A stretch of 64,000 nucleotides of DNA from Nitzschia sp. DOCU1. Taxonomy: Eukaryota; Bacillariophyta; Bacillariophyceae; Bacillariales; Bacillariaceae. Position numbers and translations under genes: made by a program. The stretch spans positions 3,588,549-3,652,548 of the forward strand of contig OX595990.1 of assembly GCA_951394045.1 (NCBI GenBank). The letters are read 5' to 3'. How positions within the stretch are numbered: the first letter of the stretch is position 1; every line of letters starts with the position of its first letter. Under the pieces are notes generated by a model. That model saw only the letters and a program-made list of their open reading frames with translations. It was not told the DNA's origin and did not search any database. Below, piece after piece: positions 38,068 to 47,814 of this stretch.

Positions 38068-38340
38068 TGTTGGAATGTGAAAATCTAGCCGTCGTTTTGC
38101 CCCGGCTTCTTACTATTCTTAAAATAGTCCAGTTCTTCACAACAGGATCTACTAAGTTGTTTATCGTATCGTATGTAGTCTGAGAGACTTCGAATAAAGT
38201 GAGTTTGTTTCTCTTCGTCTCGTCTCGTCGCCGCTCGATCTTAATCGTGGTCTTTGTCGTAGTTTTGTTTGTCGGCGACGTCATCGGTTTTGATTGTTCG
38301 GGTAGGTAATTTCATATGCATAAATATTTGTTTGCCAACA
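38068..38340 (-). repeat. 3' LTR of copia element
   Basis: 273 bp, identical by eye to 43340-43612. Contains the stop of the polyprotein (38241) and an ATG at 38284 that opens into the downstream SET fragment. Confidence 0.95.
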
Positions 38341-41300
38341 CACTCCTGCTGGCCGATGATGTGATGTTTGTTTGATAGATTCATTATCAAGTCTCGGAAC
38401 TTGGTGAACTTCTTTCCGACCAATGGCTTCGTGTTGTAATCCGCGATCATCTCATCCGTCGGACAGTATACCACTTCGACATCTCCGCTTCCAATTAGGT
38501 CTGTCACGTAGAACAATTTGATATCGAAATGCCTAGTCCTTCTTCCGGAGCTTGCTTTGCCATTCTTTGCTAGTTTGATCGTACTCTGGTTGTCCTGATA
38601 GATGATATTGAGTTTCACCTTGAAACCTTGCGCTTCGACGAACCTGCGTGTCCAAAGAATCTTCCCAATTTCTTCGTCAATCGTATTCAGTTCCGCTTCA
38701 GTGGAACTCCTCGCATTTGTTTTCTGTTTTGTTGATGATCCCGAAATGGCTCCCCAACCGAGAGTAAACATTGACCCGGTGTGACTTTTCATGTCTGGAT
38801 GGACTGCAAAAGCCGCATCCAGATACCACTTCAGGCTTTGCGAATCATCGGCTTCCAAGGTGAGAATTTCGTCCTTGGTTTTCTTCAGGAAATTCATAAT
38901 TTTCACCAACTTGTTCCAGTCGTTCTCGTTGGCTTCCTTCACTCTCGCAGCCAAAAAGCTAATTCCTGTACTGATATCGGGTCGTCCTCGTTTGCACAAA
39001 AACATTGCTTTCATCACGTAAGTGTGAAATGTAGCTGCGCGTTCATCGTCCAACTTCTTTGCGCTTTTATCGATTTTCATAAGTCGCTCCGTCCATGGAG
39101 CATTCGTTTGTCCGCTGAGTTTCTCTGGAAACTCTTCGATCATCGCTTCGATGTAGTACTTCATGTCAACTTTCAATTTCCCTGGCTCTGTGTAGTCCAA
39201 GATCATTCCCAAGTAGTCGTGCCTTTTTCCTCTAGTGACGGTCACATGACCTGTTTCTTCGCTGCCGTACTTTTGTTCGCACCACTCGTAGAATTTGTCG
39301 TTTACTTTCGGATCGACATGGCTTGCTTTCACGTCGTCAACGTGCCATACAAGTGTGTGCTGTTTTCCATTGATCTCTTTGTTGGCCACGCACGCATCGT
39401 AAGGATTAACTTTGTACCCAATCGCTTCGATGTCGGACCGAAATTTCTTGTAGTATAGTAGGGACGCCACGAGCATACCGTACAATGCTTTGAGCATCTG
39501 CACGTAAAGCACTTTTTCCTTTCGTTCGGCTATCACGTAGGGTTTGTAGATTTCAGGCGAAATCTCGCACAGAATATCAACCAATGCCCCCCGGATCTTC
39601 ATGATGATCTTTTCTTCTCCTTTCGGAATCGGGGTCTGAACAAATGCGTTTGGGATGTCAAGCGTCATAACGTCGCGATTCTGTTTTGTCTCGATCACTC
39701 CTGTGATCAACACTGCTTCTGTTGACGCAGTAGGACTTGCCGCATCTTCTCTTGGAATGTAAGTACGCTGCGTACTGCCGTTGGCGCACGTACGAGCTTT
39801 AATTCTTCCGTCGCGCTTTTGCACGAGAAATATCAGGCTTTCCATTGCCCGTTTCCTCTCCCGAGCCGTCATTTCATCGACTCGAATAGGTTTGAATACA
39901 ACTCTGTCATGTAGCTGCTTCATTTCCTTCACAGCAGCCGCTCTTCCTGCTTCTCCAAACTTCTTCAACGCAGTCTTCAGGCTGTAAGTTTGCAGGAACG
40001 ATAATTTGTTTGCGTCATCCATGGTACCGAATTTGTCGTTTAGTTGCCACATAATTTTGCCGATAATTGACGCGTTTTCCGTAGTATATTCCTCTACCAC
40101 GGCACTGTTCACATTCAAATGTTGATATTTTGGGTTCGGTACTCTGACTCGCTCACTCCTGCGAAGTGCCTCCTTTGGAGCCTCCTCTTCGTCTGCTTGT
40201 AGCGATACGTCATCTTGTCCCGAGTCTTCATACTCTGGATCTGACTCGACAATAATTTCTTCTTCATCGTTGGCGTCGTAATTTTCATCTTGATATTCTT
40301 CGTTGTTGCTAGCTTCATCATTGACTTCATCTTCTTCATCCTCATTTAGAACGTCTTGATTGTTTGCCTCGCCAAGAATGTCTGCAATTTCATTTTCATC
40401 CATTTCGTCATAGTCTTCATCGTCCATGTCATTATCATCGTCATCATCATCATCTTGATTATCGTCGTCTTCATCATAGTCTTCATCATCGAACGCATCA
40501 TCGTAATCCACTCCTGCGGACCAAGCAGTGTCGAATAGAACATGGTTGGCCCGATTGGTTATCTTTAAGCCTCGTGGCATTCCATCCAATTCAGCTAGAG
40601 CGTGTACTTGAGCAATAATATTTGGCGTGATCGGAACCGGAGTGACTCTTGGACGAGTTATAACTCGGTTCGTCTGCAAGTGTAACAATTCATGGCCGCC
40701 CTGAGTGCCAGCTGTTGGACGCAAATAGATGCAATCCACCATTCGCGGAGCATTCGTGTTAAGTTGGGTGGGCTCGTTCGGTGCGAGCACATAGTCGCCT
40801 ATTGCGTAGCGACAGTGACGATCGTAGTCGATATTTTCCTTGTGAACGATCATGCGAGGACTGTAATGTCGCGAAATACCATATCTCGCTGGGAAATAAT
40901 TCATCTTTCTTGCTGCCTCCATTACCATGTACTTCACCAGGATTCGGGGCAGATGCGTGAATGGCATGTGGTGATACGCAGCACGCACACGCTCTTGCAA
41001 CACGCGATTGTTTCGTTCCGCTCTGGGAACGTGTTCTTGGGGATTGGCATAGTTGACTTGAATAGGCGGCTGCTTCGTAGTAGCCCATTCAGTCATGACT
41101 GCACGAAATTCGTTGTCGCAGTGAATCTCACTGACACTAAAACCGCCAGTTTGGTATACACCATAAAGTTCATCCAATACTCTGGTGTAGTTGGTCTTCG
41201 TAGCCTCCGGAATATATTGCGCTGTCCGGTAATAAAGATCGTGCGAAATAGTCGTCAAAAACTTCAATGAATTGACCTCCATACCATCTAATGAGATGGT

Positions 41301-43277
41301 CAGGTCTTTCTGAATATCCACCAATTCGTCTGGTAGATCAATTGTCGCATCCACCACTTGATTTGGTCGCTGCCGAGTATTCTTGCCTTTTCGGGTTCCC
41401 ACGTCGGGACCGTACACTTTCTCGGCCAATACCACGTCCTTCGTAGTAACTGGATTGTCCCTGATTAAATTCATCCGAATCATTGCTTTCAAATCCTCCA
41501 TCGTTGGCGTACCAAGGGCGTGATGGAGTTGTCGTGCTTTCAATACCGCAGCTTTCTGACGATCGCTGAGAATCTTCAAATTTTCATCTCGTAGTTGTCC
41601 CAGCAAATAATTTGAGTCGACTTGGGTGAAAGTTCTGTTTGGGTCGGATGGATGCATGGCATATAGTCGACTGTTCAGTTGATGGAATCGCACTGTTTTA
41701 TGCGGTAAGTGCACCAGGAATGCTTTTTCTTGGGCAGAATCGTACGTGACGCGGTGGTGCTCAACCATGTGAGCCAGACTGATGATATTTGTAAGGGAGT
41801 CTTCGTTGAACCATGCTTCTCCGATGAGTGGCACATCGCAAATTTTGGTAGAAGTCATGGGTCCTCCATTCGTATGGACAGTCATAGATGTCGGAGCGTC
41901 TCGAATGTTCGTCACGTATTTCGGATTGCAAAATACCGTATCGGTAGAGTCACTGTCTAGCAGTATATACTCTTTCAATGCGTTGGTCTGGGCAAAATTA
42001 AAATGAAGCCCTGCCCAACCCACGCTTGGCTCGCTCTTTTTACTGCTGCTGTTTTCGCTGCCTGTAGCGGTGCTATTTGCACTGCTGCTTTTGCCCGCAC
42101 TTTCGCTGGATGCTTGGGCAAATTGTTCATTAGCTTTATTGATGGCCCATTGTTCCTTGGGGATTTTCTCCTTTTGTCGACAGTCAGGCGATCGATGCCC
42201 GGGCTTGCCACAACAGTAGCATTTGCCCTCCAGCTGTGCGAACGACAAAGGAACTTCTTCGTCTTCATCCTTGGAATCTTTTTCTTTACTGCCATTACCT
42301 TGCTTGTGATCTTTATTCTTCTTGTTGTTCGACTTAGGATGGTTGTCAAACTTGTGAATGCTCAGTACTTCGCACGCTTCAATCACCGTCTTGGGATATT
42401 GATTATTTCCCAAAGACTTTTGCGAGTTGAGATTTCGCAATAGGGACCCGTATTTGGACTGGTCCGCATTCTCCAGGAAGATAAATGCAAACAGTTGTTC
42501 TTCGGCTTGCTTTGTCAGCTGAGCCACAGTTCCTGGATTTAGGGGATCGTAGCCGTCCATTGTTGCCACGTATTTTCCCAATTTTATAGGAGCACCAAGC
42601 TGAGAGACTAGAATATCTCTCGCAGCCTTAAATCTTCTCGTATATTCGTTGAGGTTTTCACCCTCGCTCTGCTTGCAGTTGAACATTGCACGAAAAGCGT
42701 CCGAGATGATGGACATTTCATAACGTGCCTCTTGAAAATTCATAGCATGCTCTCGAATCGACTTGAGCAGCTCTAGGGGGTTGTTGTAAATTCTTGACTC
42801 ATAATCGGACCGTGCCGTGAGTTTGGCCTGCATAGCCTTGGCACAGCGATCCCAAATAAAAGCATAGGCCTTCACCTTGTTGTCTTCATAGACTCTCTTC
42901 CGCTTCATGTATTCATCCAATTCGGCCTTGTAGACCATTTTGTTTTGTTCGTCCTCTCGAGCTTTTGTTGCTACATCTGGGTCCGCACTAACTGCGAGTG
43001 TCGGTTGCCATGCGGTCATATCTGGGTTTTGGCCCGTTCGTAGCGCTTCTGCGATATCAACGCCACGGTCATATTCCTTCTTGATGTGGTTGATAACTTG
43101 TTCGGTTGTCAAATTGTAGTCGGATGCTTGCTTTGCGGAGCCCACGTAGTAAAAATAATCTTCAATCGTTTTCTTCCTTTTCGCAGTAGTATTACTACTG
43201 GATTTCGAGCTCTTTTGAGAAAACTTGCCGAATCGACCTCCTCTGCCGCCTCGGCCGGCCCTTCCACGGCCACTCAT
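38241..43277 (-). CDS. Copia gag-pol polyprotein (~1678 aa from ATG 43277)
   Basis: The preferred start is ATG 43277 (MSGRGRAGRGGRGGRFGKF); the same frame is also open upstream through the 5' LTR to ATG 43556. Domains in order are basic RG-rich Gag with a CCHC knuckle (CYCCGKPGH, then DC; ~residue 350), a protease with LLDSDSTDTVFCN, and an integrase with LHHALGTPTMEDL and acidic residues in SLDGM, IHCDNEF and RAERNNRVLQERVR. Next is a long acidic Asp/Glu-rich spacer, then reverse transcriptase with TLDIPNAFVQ and WHVDDVK (~1310), then RNase H with SSTEAELNTIDEE and YQDNQSTIKLAKN. The frame runs into the 3' LTR and stops there. Two points are unusual: DSDS replaces the common DSGA in the protease, and the integrase finger lacks a clear second Cys pair. 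Both may be normal for the diatom copia lineage. Confidence 0.93.
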   Translation of the reverse strand: MSGRGRAGRGGRGGRFGKFSQKSSKSSSNTTAKRKKTIEDYFYYVGSAKQASDYNLTTEQVINHIKKEYDRGVDIAEALRTGQNPDMTAWQPTLAVSADPDVATKAREDEQNKMVYKAELDEYMKRKRVYEDNKVKAYAFIWDRCAKAMQAKLTARSDYESRIYNNPLELLKSIREHAMNFQEARYEMSIISDAFRAMFNCKQSEGENLNEYTRRFKAARDILVSQLGAPIKLGKYVATMDGYDPLNPGTVAQLTKQAEEQLFAFIFLENADQSKYGSLLRNLNSQKSLGNNQYPKTVIEACEVLSIHKFDNHPKSNNKKNKDHKQGNGSKEKDSKDEDEEVPLSFAQLEGKCYCCGKPGHRSPDCRQKEKIPKEQWAINKANEQFAQASSESAGKSSSANSTATGSENSSSKKSEPSVGWAGLHFNFAQTNALKEYILLDSDSTDTVFCNPKYVTNIRDAPTSMTVHTNGGPMTSTKICDVPLIGEAWFNEDSLTNIISLAHMVEHHRVTYDSAQEKAFLVHLPHKTVRFHQLNSRLYAMHPSDPNRTFTQVDSNYLLGQLRDENLKILSDRQKAAVLKARQLHHALGTPTMEDLKAMIRMNLIRDNPVTTKDVVLAEKVYGPDVGTRKGKNTRQRPNQVVDATIDLPDELVDIQKDLTISLDGMEVNSLKFLTTISHDLYYRTAQYIPEATKTNYTRVLDELYGVYQTGGFSVSEIHCDNEFRAVMTEWATTKQPPIQVNYANPQEHVPRAERNNRVLQERVRAAYHHMPFTHLPRILVKYMVMEAARKMNYFPARYGISRHYSPRMIVHKENIDYDRHCRYAIGDYVLAPNEPTQLNTNAPRMVDCIYLRPTAGTQGGHELLHLQTNRVITRPRVTPVPITPNIIAQVHALAELDGMPRGLKITNRANHVLFDTAWSAGVDYDDAFDDEDYDEDDDNQDDDDDDDNDMDDEDYDEMDENEIADILGEANNQDVLNEDEEDEVNDEASNNEEYQDENYDANDEEEIIVESDPEYEDSGQDDVSLQADEEEAPKEALRRSERVRVPNPKYQHLNVNSAVVEEYTTENASIIGKIMWQLNDKFGTMDDANKLSFLQTYSLKTALKKFGEAGRAAAVKEMKQLHDRVVFKPIRVDEMTARERKRAMESLIFLVQKRDGRIKARTCANGSTQRTYIPREDAASPTASTEAVLITGVIETKQNRDVMTLDIPNAFVQTPIPKGEEKIIMKIRGALVDILCEISPEIYKPYVIAERKEKVLYVQMLKALYGMLVASLLYYKKFRSDIEAIGYKVNPYDACVANKEINGKQHTLVWHVDDVKASHVDPKVNDKFYEWCEQKYGSEETGHVTVTRGKRHDYLGMILDYTEPGKLKVDMKYYIEAMIEEFPEKLSGQTNAPWTERLMKIDKSAKKLDDERAATFHTYVMKAMFLCKRGRPDISTGISFLAARVKEANENDWNKLVKIMNFLKKTKDEILTLEADDSQSLKWYLDAAFAVHPDMKSHTGSMFTLGWGAISGSSTKQKTNARSSTEAELNTIDEEIGKILWTRRFVEAQGFKVKLNIIYQDNQSTIKLAKNGKASSGRRTRHFDIKLFYVTDLIGSGDVEVVYCPTDEMIADYNTKPLVGKKFTKFRDLIMNLSNKHHIIGQQECVGKQIFMHMKLPTRTIKTDDVADKQNYDKDHD

Positions 43278-43339
43278 GATTGTCTGCTTTCTTTCGCTTG
43301 GACAGGTATCGATCTTCCAGTCGGCCTTTATTCGAAGTC

Positions 43340-43612
43340 TGTTGGAATGTGAAAATCTAGCCGTCGTTTTGCCCCGGCTTCTTACTATTCTTAAAATAGT
43401 CCAGTTCTTCACAACAGGATCTACTAAGTTGTTTATCGTATCGTATGTAGTCTGAGAGACTTCGAATAAAGTGAGTTTGTTTCTCTTCGTCTCGTCTCGT
43501 CGCCGCTCGATCTTAATCGTGGTCTTTGTCGTAGTTTTGTTTGTCGGCGACGTCATCGGTTTTGATTGTTCGGGTAGGTAATTTCATATGCATAAATATT
43601 TGTTTGCCAACA
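43340..43612 (-). repeat. 5' LTR of copia element
   Basis: 273 bp, identical by eye to 38068-38340. Drives transcription toward lower coordinates and carries an ATG (43556) whose frame runs without a stop into gag. Confidence 0.95.
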
Positions 43613-44201
43613 CGTGACAATTCGCCAAACATCCTGTGCCAGGCACAAACATGTGCGAATCTTGAGGAAAGTCTGCCTCTAACCCGAAATCTTTGAGGGA
43701 AATGAAAAAGTTCATTAGATAACCGCGCCAATTGCTTTCTTGTTGATCGAGCAAACGTCGCTTCTGTTTGCCTTCAAAGCGGCCATTCATAAATTCCACA
43801 TCCACTAGGGGGATGCCAATCTGATCGACGTCCAAGGCATCGTCTCTGTCGGCTTGTACCGTGCCGGCATAACCATTAAAGACGCCCAGGCCGGCACCAG
43901 GAATGGTGGAAGGAGCGACCCACAAGAGACATTCATCACTCTCAGTAGCAGCAGTGTCGTCGGCATTGCTGCTACTACTACTAGTCGTTGCAGCAAGCAA
44001 CAGCAACAGCAACAGCAGGGGGGCGACGGCAAAGGATCCTCGCATCATTGTCATTCCAGCAGCAATCATTAGGAAACAATGATCGACAGACATGCCTTCA
44101 AGGTGACTACCGGCACGCGTCTATCATACATTTCCTAGACGATGACGATGAGAATGGACTTCTTTGGCACGCTTCAAGAGGTCCTTGCCGCCAATTCGTT
44201 T

Positions 44202-44210
44202 GGCGGGAAA
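44202..44210. promoter_or_regulatory. E2F-type box upstream of SET paralogue 2
   Basis: GGCGGGAAA within CGTTTGGCGGGAAAGG, 109 bp from ATG 44093 or 151 bp from ATG 44051. Confidence 0.5.
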
Positions 44211-44780
44211 GGAATGGATTTTGGGAGTCGTACGAGTCATTTCGAACTCAGAAAAACATAAGGTCATGGGCGGTCGGCAGGCAGACATTAAAGCAGTCCC
44301 ATCAGTCAAAGCACGGGATTTCCATTCAAACGAAAGAGTGAGTCCATGTTCGGAAGTTCGGAGTAAGTAGTCCTTGTTGCGCTGCTGATGCTGTTGCGAC
44401 TGCTACTACTGTGCTCTCGCATTTCATGCGGCATCATCTTTCTTTCTTGCTGCTCGGGGCGACTCGCTCCTACTTTTGCGGCGGCGGCGGACGATGAATC
44501 GTCATTGTCACTCATTTCCGGACTCTAGTACCAGCAGTTGATAACCAGAAACGATATGCCTCTTGCAGGATAAGAATTTTCATGGCGCTGAATGATAAGA
44601 TCATCCTGACCTAGTATCGGCATGCTACTACACATTTCTTTGAAGACGAGATATCTTTACTGCTGGTAATGGGCGAACCTAAAGTATGCAAGGGTGTGAG
44701 AACGCCAAGACCCTACCAGAACCTTCGGGGTATTCTAGGGCACTTACGTCATTTGGGGCAACTATTAGTAATACCTAGTC

Positions 44781-45287
44781 GAGCGGGGATAAATATTGTC
44801 GAATGTTTCCAGTGACGGAATATCCAATGTGACGGCAAAGTGAAATTATTAGGCAACAAAGGAAAAATAATCCTCCGAAATGACCCAAATCCATGGCTGG
44901 GAGAACCACTCATTTAACAAACGCTATCAAGAAGTACTTATGCAGGAACGAAAAACACTTTCGTATGGAGAAATGGATGTCGGTTGTGCTGCGTTGCCCG
45001 TCATTTCCACAACTTTTGTCCAGACGGTAGTCCGAGCCGGGATAAATATTGTCGAATGTTTCCAGTGACGGAGTATCCAATGTGACGGCAAAGTGAAATT
45101 ATTATGCAACAAAGGAAAAATAATCCTCCGAAATGACCCAAATCCAAGGCTGGGAGAACCACTCATACACAAACGCTATCAAGAAGTACTTATGCAGGAA
45201 CGAAAAACACTTTCGTATGGAGAAATGGATGTCGGTTGTGCTGCGTTGCCAGCGTCATTTCCATAACTTTTGTCCAGACCCTTTCAA
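44781..45287. repeat. Tandem duplication, 253-bp unit x 2
   Basis: GAGC(G/C)GGGATAAATATTGTC at 44781 and 45034 begin two almost identical units. These contain CAGTGACGG.(A/G)TATCCAATGT, GGAAAAATAATCCTCCGAAA and GGAGAAATGGATGTCGGTTG. A partial third piece (CATTTCCACAACTTTTGTCC) follows at 45301. The repeat ends just before the gene at 45358, so it may lie in or next to its promoter. Confidence 0.9.
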
Positions 45288-45357
45288 CTGCGTTGATTCT
45301 CATTTCCACAACTTTTGTCCAAACACTTTCGAATCGACAAAAGATACTTCAACTATC

Positions 45358-47442
45358 ATGATCATTTCCATGAGGACTACCTTAAAGTCGATCTTGCTAT
45401 TGCTAGTCTGTGCTAGTATTCTGGCTGTCAAAGAGCAAGGCGATGATTGTCTCGTCCGATACGGTACAGAAGGAGGATTTGATGGCGTCTTTCACTATTT
45501 CGAAACACCCAGTGCTGGAGGAAAATGCAGCGATGATGAAGAACTATTTTGTTTTACCGAGAAAGACGATGGTAAAATCGGAAAGGATTTTCCGGGAAAA
45601 TGCCAGCCGAAAGAGTGTTTCAAACCCCTGGACGATACCGTGGAAAGTGTGACTATTTGTCACCGAACTTGTTCCGAGACCAATCCGTGGGTCCGTATCA
45701 CTATTGATGCAAGTGCTTGGTTGGCACATTCGTGTGGTCACACTACCGAAGAATGTACTGGGTAAGCAACAAAACAAGTCAAGGGCAACTGGGCGTGGAT
45801 TTGTTCCTCGTCGCTCACAACATCCTTCGTTTCGTCTCGATCTTTGCAATCTTTCTCCAGCGCCAATTTGACATACTGGGGCACAAACGATCGAGATTAC
45901 ATCCTCAAGGAGCATGGAAGCCGATCCAGTGTGGCGAGCATGCTTGGAAACGACGCCAATGCAGTCACTCAGTATTGGAAGGCTTGGGAACCCGCTTGTC
46001 CAAGTGTCCGCAATGGTCAATGCTGCCAATTTGATAGCAAGTACGGCTACACCTGCTGCGGCCGCGCGACAATAGATCCAATGCCCGGCGACACCAAGGC
46101 TCCATCGACAACGCTCTCGCCAATCAGCAGCCCCGTCTCGGCACCCACGTTTGCCACTCCGGCACCGGTTCCTTCGGCTTTGAGTCCAACCTTATCTCCT
46201 GCCAATGCCCCTTCAACGGACCCCCAGGATCTTCCCCAAGAACCCCCACAGTGCTTTAATCGTCGTCTCCAAGGTGATGCTCTCCAAGAACGATGGGCGA
46301 TCAACGTTCCCGAATTCCGATACCAACAGAGTCTTGCGTTTCATCTCGACTTTTCCATCTCGTCCTACATTAGCTCGGACAAGATGATTTCTTATACGGT
46401 AATGGAAAGCACTTGTACCAACTCCTACATGGGAGCTGGTTTGGTCCATTCTCGAGGATTGCGACTCCCAGAGCTCAACGGGGGACAAAAAGTAGGTGTT
46501 GCCGTCTGGGTGGACCCCATGGAAATTTCCCGAGACACGGAAATCTATTCCGAAGGCCTCATTGACAATCAAATGAAGGCCAATGTCGACTTTTGTGTCC
46601 GTTTTAGTCTTCATACGCCACCCAGCACTGCAGGGGGAGCCGTTGAAGTCAACTTTATAGAAGTGATTGTCCAATTCGATGCCGATTTGACAGATGGATT
46701 CTCGATTGGTACCTTGGACGCTGCGCCCTACGATCGTTGCGAGAAAGAGGCCAACGAAGCGTTTGAAGTGGAAGGTGAGTGAGCCAGCAGCGCACCCGAA
46801 TCGTCAAACCCGCGTCATCGTTTCCTAACACCAACTTGCTTTTTCGTAGGTTACTTTTGCAACGACGGAACCGAAGCCACTCCCAATGAACCTGATGTTC
46901 CTACTGTGAATCAAGGAGAACCCGTCAAAGTATGCGTCCGTCCTGTTCAAGACGCCTTGGACCAAGGAGTTCGGATGCGAGCTCTCAAAGAGTTTACTTG
47001 GAAACTTCAAGATGGTGATGTCCAACAACCTGCGATTGTGGATTACGCCGCCGCCGATAACATGTTGACAGTTATGTACTGTACAGAAGGTTATGCCATT
47101 TGTCACTTTGAAAGTATTCTCTTTGCAGCTTTCTTTGCTAGACCCGGAGCAGTCACAGGAGTGGGTATTGCCGATATGCAATTTGGCGGAGAAGAATCGG
47201 ACGTCTCTGTGAGCCCCAAGTCTCGACGACAACTTCGTGACGAAAGCCGTCAACTTCAAATTGATCAACCGGCCGAGGGTGGTTCTGTTGAGTTTTCATT
47301 GGACCTCAATCTTCAGCAAGCGCCGGCCCGTTCGCAATACAGTGCTGCTGCTGGTGGTCGAGACCTTCGAGCGGCAACTCTGCTGCTCGTAGGAACTACG
47401 CTGTTCGCCATGGTGTCATCCTCCACAATTTTCTTGCTTTAA
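45358..47442 (+). CDS. Cys-rich secreted surface protein with Pro/Ser/Thr linker and probable GPI anchor (636 aa)
   Basis: Three exons: 45358-45761, 45861-46774 and 46850-47442. The introns are 99 and 75 bp with GTAAGC..CAG and GTGAGT..TAG ends, and both joins restore the frame. Residues 1-25 are a signal peptide (TLKSILLLLVCASILAVKEQ). The N-terminal part is Cys-rich (CFTEKDD, CHRTCSETNPW, CGHTTEEC, GQCCQFDSKYGYTCCG). A linker rich in Pro, Ser, Thr and Ala (about 213-260) is likely O-glycosylated. It is followed by a beta-rich-looking domain and a hydrophobic C-terminus (AATLLLVGTTLFAMVSSS) preceded by a small-residue stretch, as for GPI attachment. No enzyme motif was recognised; a wall or adhesion protein is the most likely class. 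Confidence 0.82.
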
Positions 47443-47814
47443 GGTAGCAACAAGCCCGAATATGTACCATAGAGTGAATGACCACTATATGAATGATAAA
47501 TAATGCAACTAGCAACAATGGGTAGACGCGTCTCGTGTCATACGCCGAAAGAATGACACTGTTCGTCTTGGCACGTACTAGGGTTGCAATGCTGCGGCCC
47601 TCCACAGCGCTAGCATTTTCCGACATGGCTCTGTTTCCATTCCAAAGGATGTTTCGACAACTGGTATAGGTACACGCCCTTCCGTCACAAGAGGTCTTTC
47701 GTCGTCGATACAAGTAATCAAGATTCTTTTGTTTGGTCTGAAGAAAGCCTTGTGCCCGTAATGGTGCCAGTAACCGCCAGTTGTCAACAAGTTCTTGCAG
47801 CGCTCTGGGGAGTT
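47443..47814. other. Short intergenic between convergent genes
   Basis: 3' flanks of the surface-protein gene and the FkbM gene. Minus-strand frames here lack motifs. No gene. Confidence 0.5.

Larger units (their letters stand above)
38068..43612 (-). mobile_element. Ty1/copia-type LTR retrotransposon, intact, inserted in SET paralogue 2
   Basis: 5545 bp with two 273-bp LTRs that read as identical and are bounded by TGTTGG and CCAACA. The single gag-pol frame is unbroken. The flanks are TTCAAGG on the left and CGTGACA on the right, so no target-site duplication is visible, although removing the element keeps the host frame. No obvious initiator-Met tRNA primer site follows the 5' LTR (internal sequence starts GACTTCGAATAAAGG on the minus strand). 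Identical LTRs and open coding mean a very recent insertion. Confidence 0.95.
35438..44093 (-). pseudogene. Secreted double-SET protein, paralogue 2, disrupted by a copia element
   Basis: The gene lies in two pieces. The N-terminal piece (44093-43613) has a Leu-rich signal peptide (best start ATG 44051), the SET-like start IPGAGLGVFNG and FVPGTGCLAN. The C-terminal piece (38067-35438) continues with LNNVEEPGS, EIFGSYGQKWF, the canonical SET (IPQAGRGAFARR, YINHS, GEEILLDYG), the HxD-type region (GYLHHDMT, AYHGTAACDY, IRISAAIYI) and the Cys tail (ECAELAAEGAC, NCVQTC). Everything between is retroelement. Removing the element leaves the frame open, with a predicted product of ~1020-1036 aa, like the other two paralogues. 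As it stands, the two halves cannot form one protein. The downstream half is open into the LTR, where an ATG (38284) gives an LTR-SET fusion frame that lacks the signal peptide. Confidence 0.87.
44094..45357. other. Intergenic: promoter side of SET paralogue 2 and tandem repeats
   Basis: Contains an E2F-type box (44202) and the 253-bp tandem repeat (44781). A 69-aa minus-strand frame (44306-44515, Ser/Ala-rich, ending PNMDSLFRLNGNPVL) also lies here; it might be an exon of an unrecognised gene, but has no motif support. Confidence 0.45.

Noticed and set aside
35438..38284. 948-aa frame starting MTSPTNK as an ordinary gene
   Set aside because: Its first ~70 residues are copia LTR; it is the downstream half of the disrupted SET gene.
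44781..45287. Possible CRISPR-like or satellite array
   Set aside because: Only two long units (253 bp) with no spacer pattern; a simple tandem duplication.
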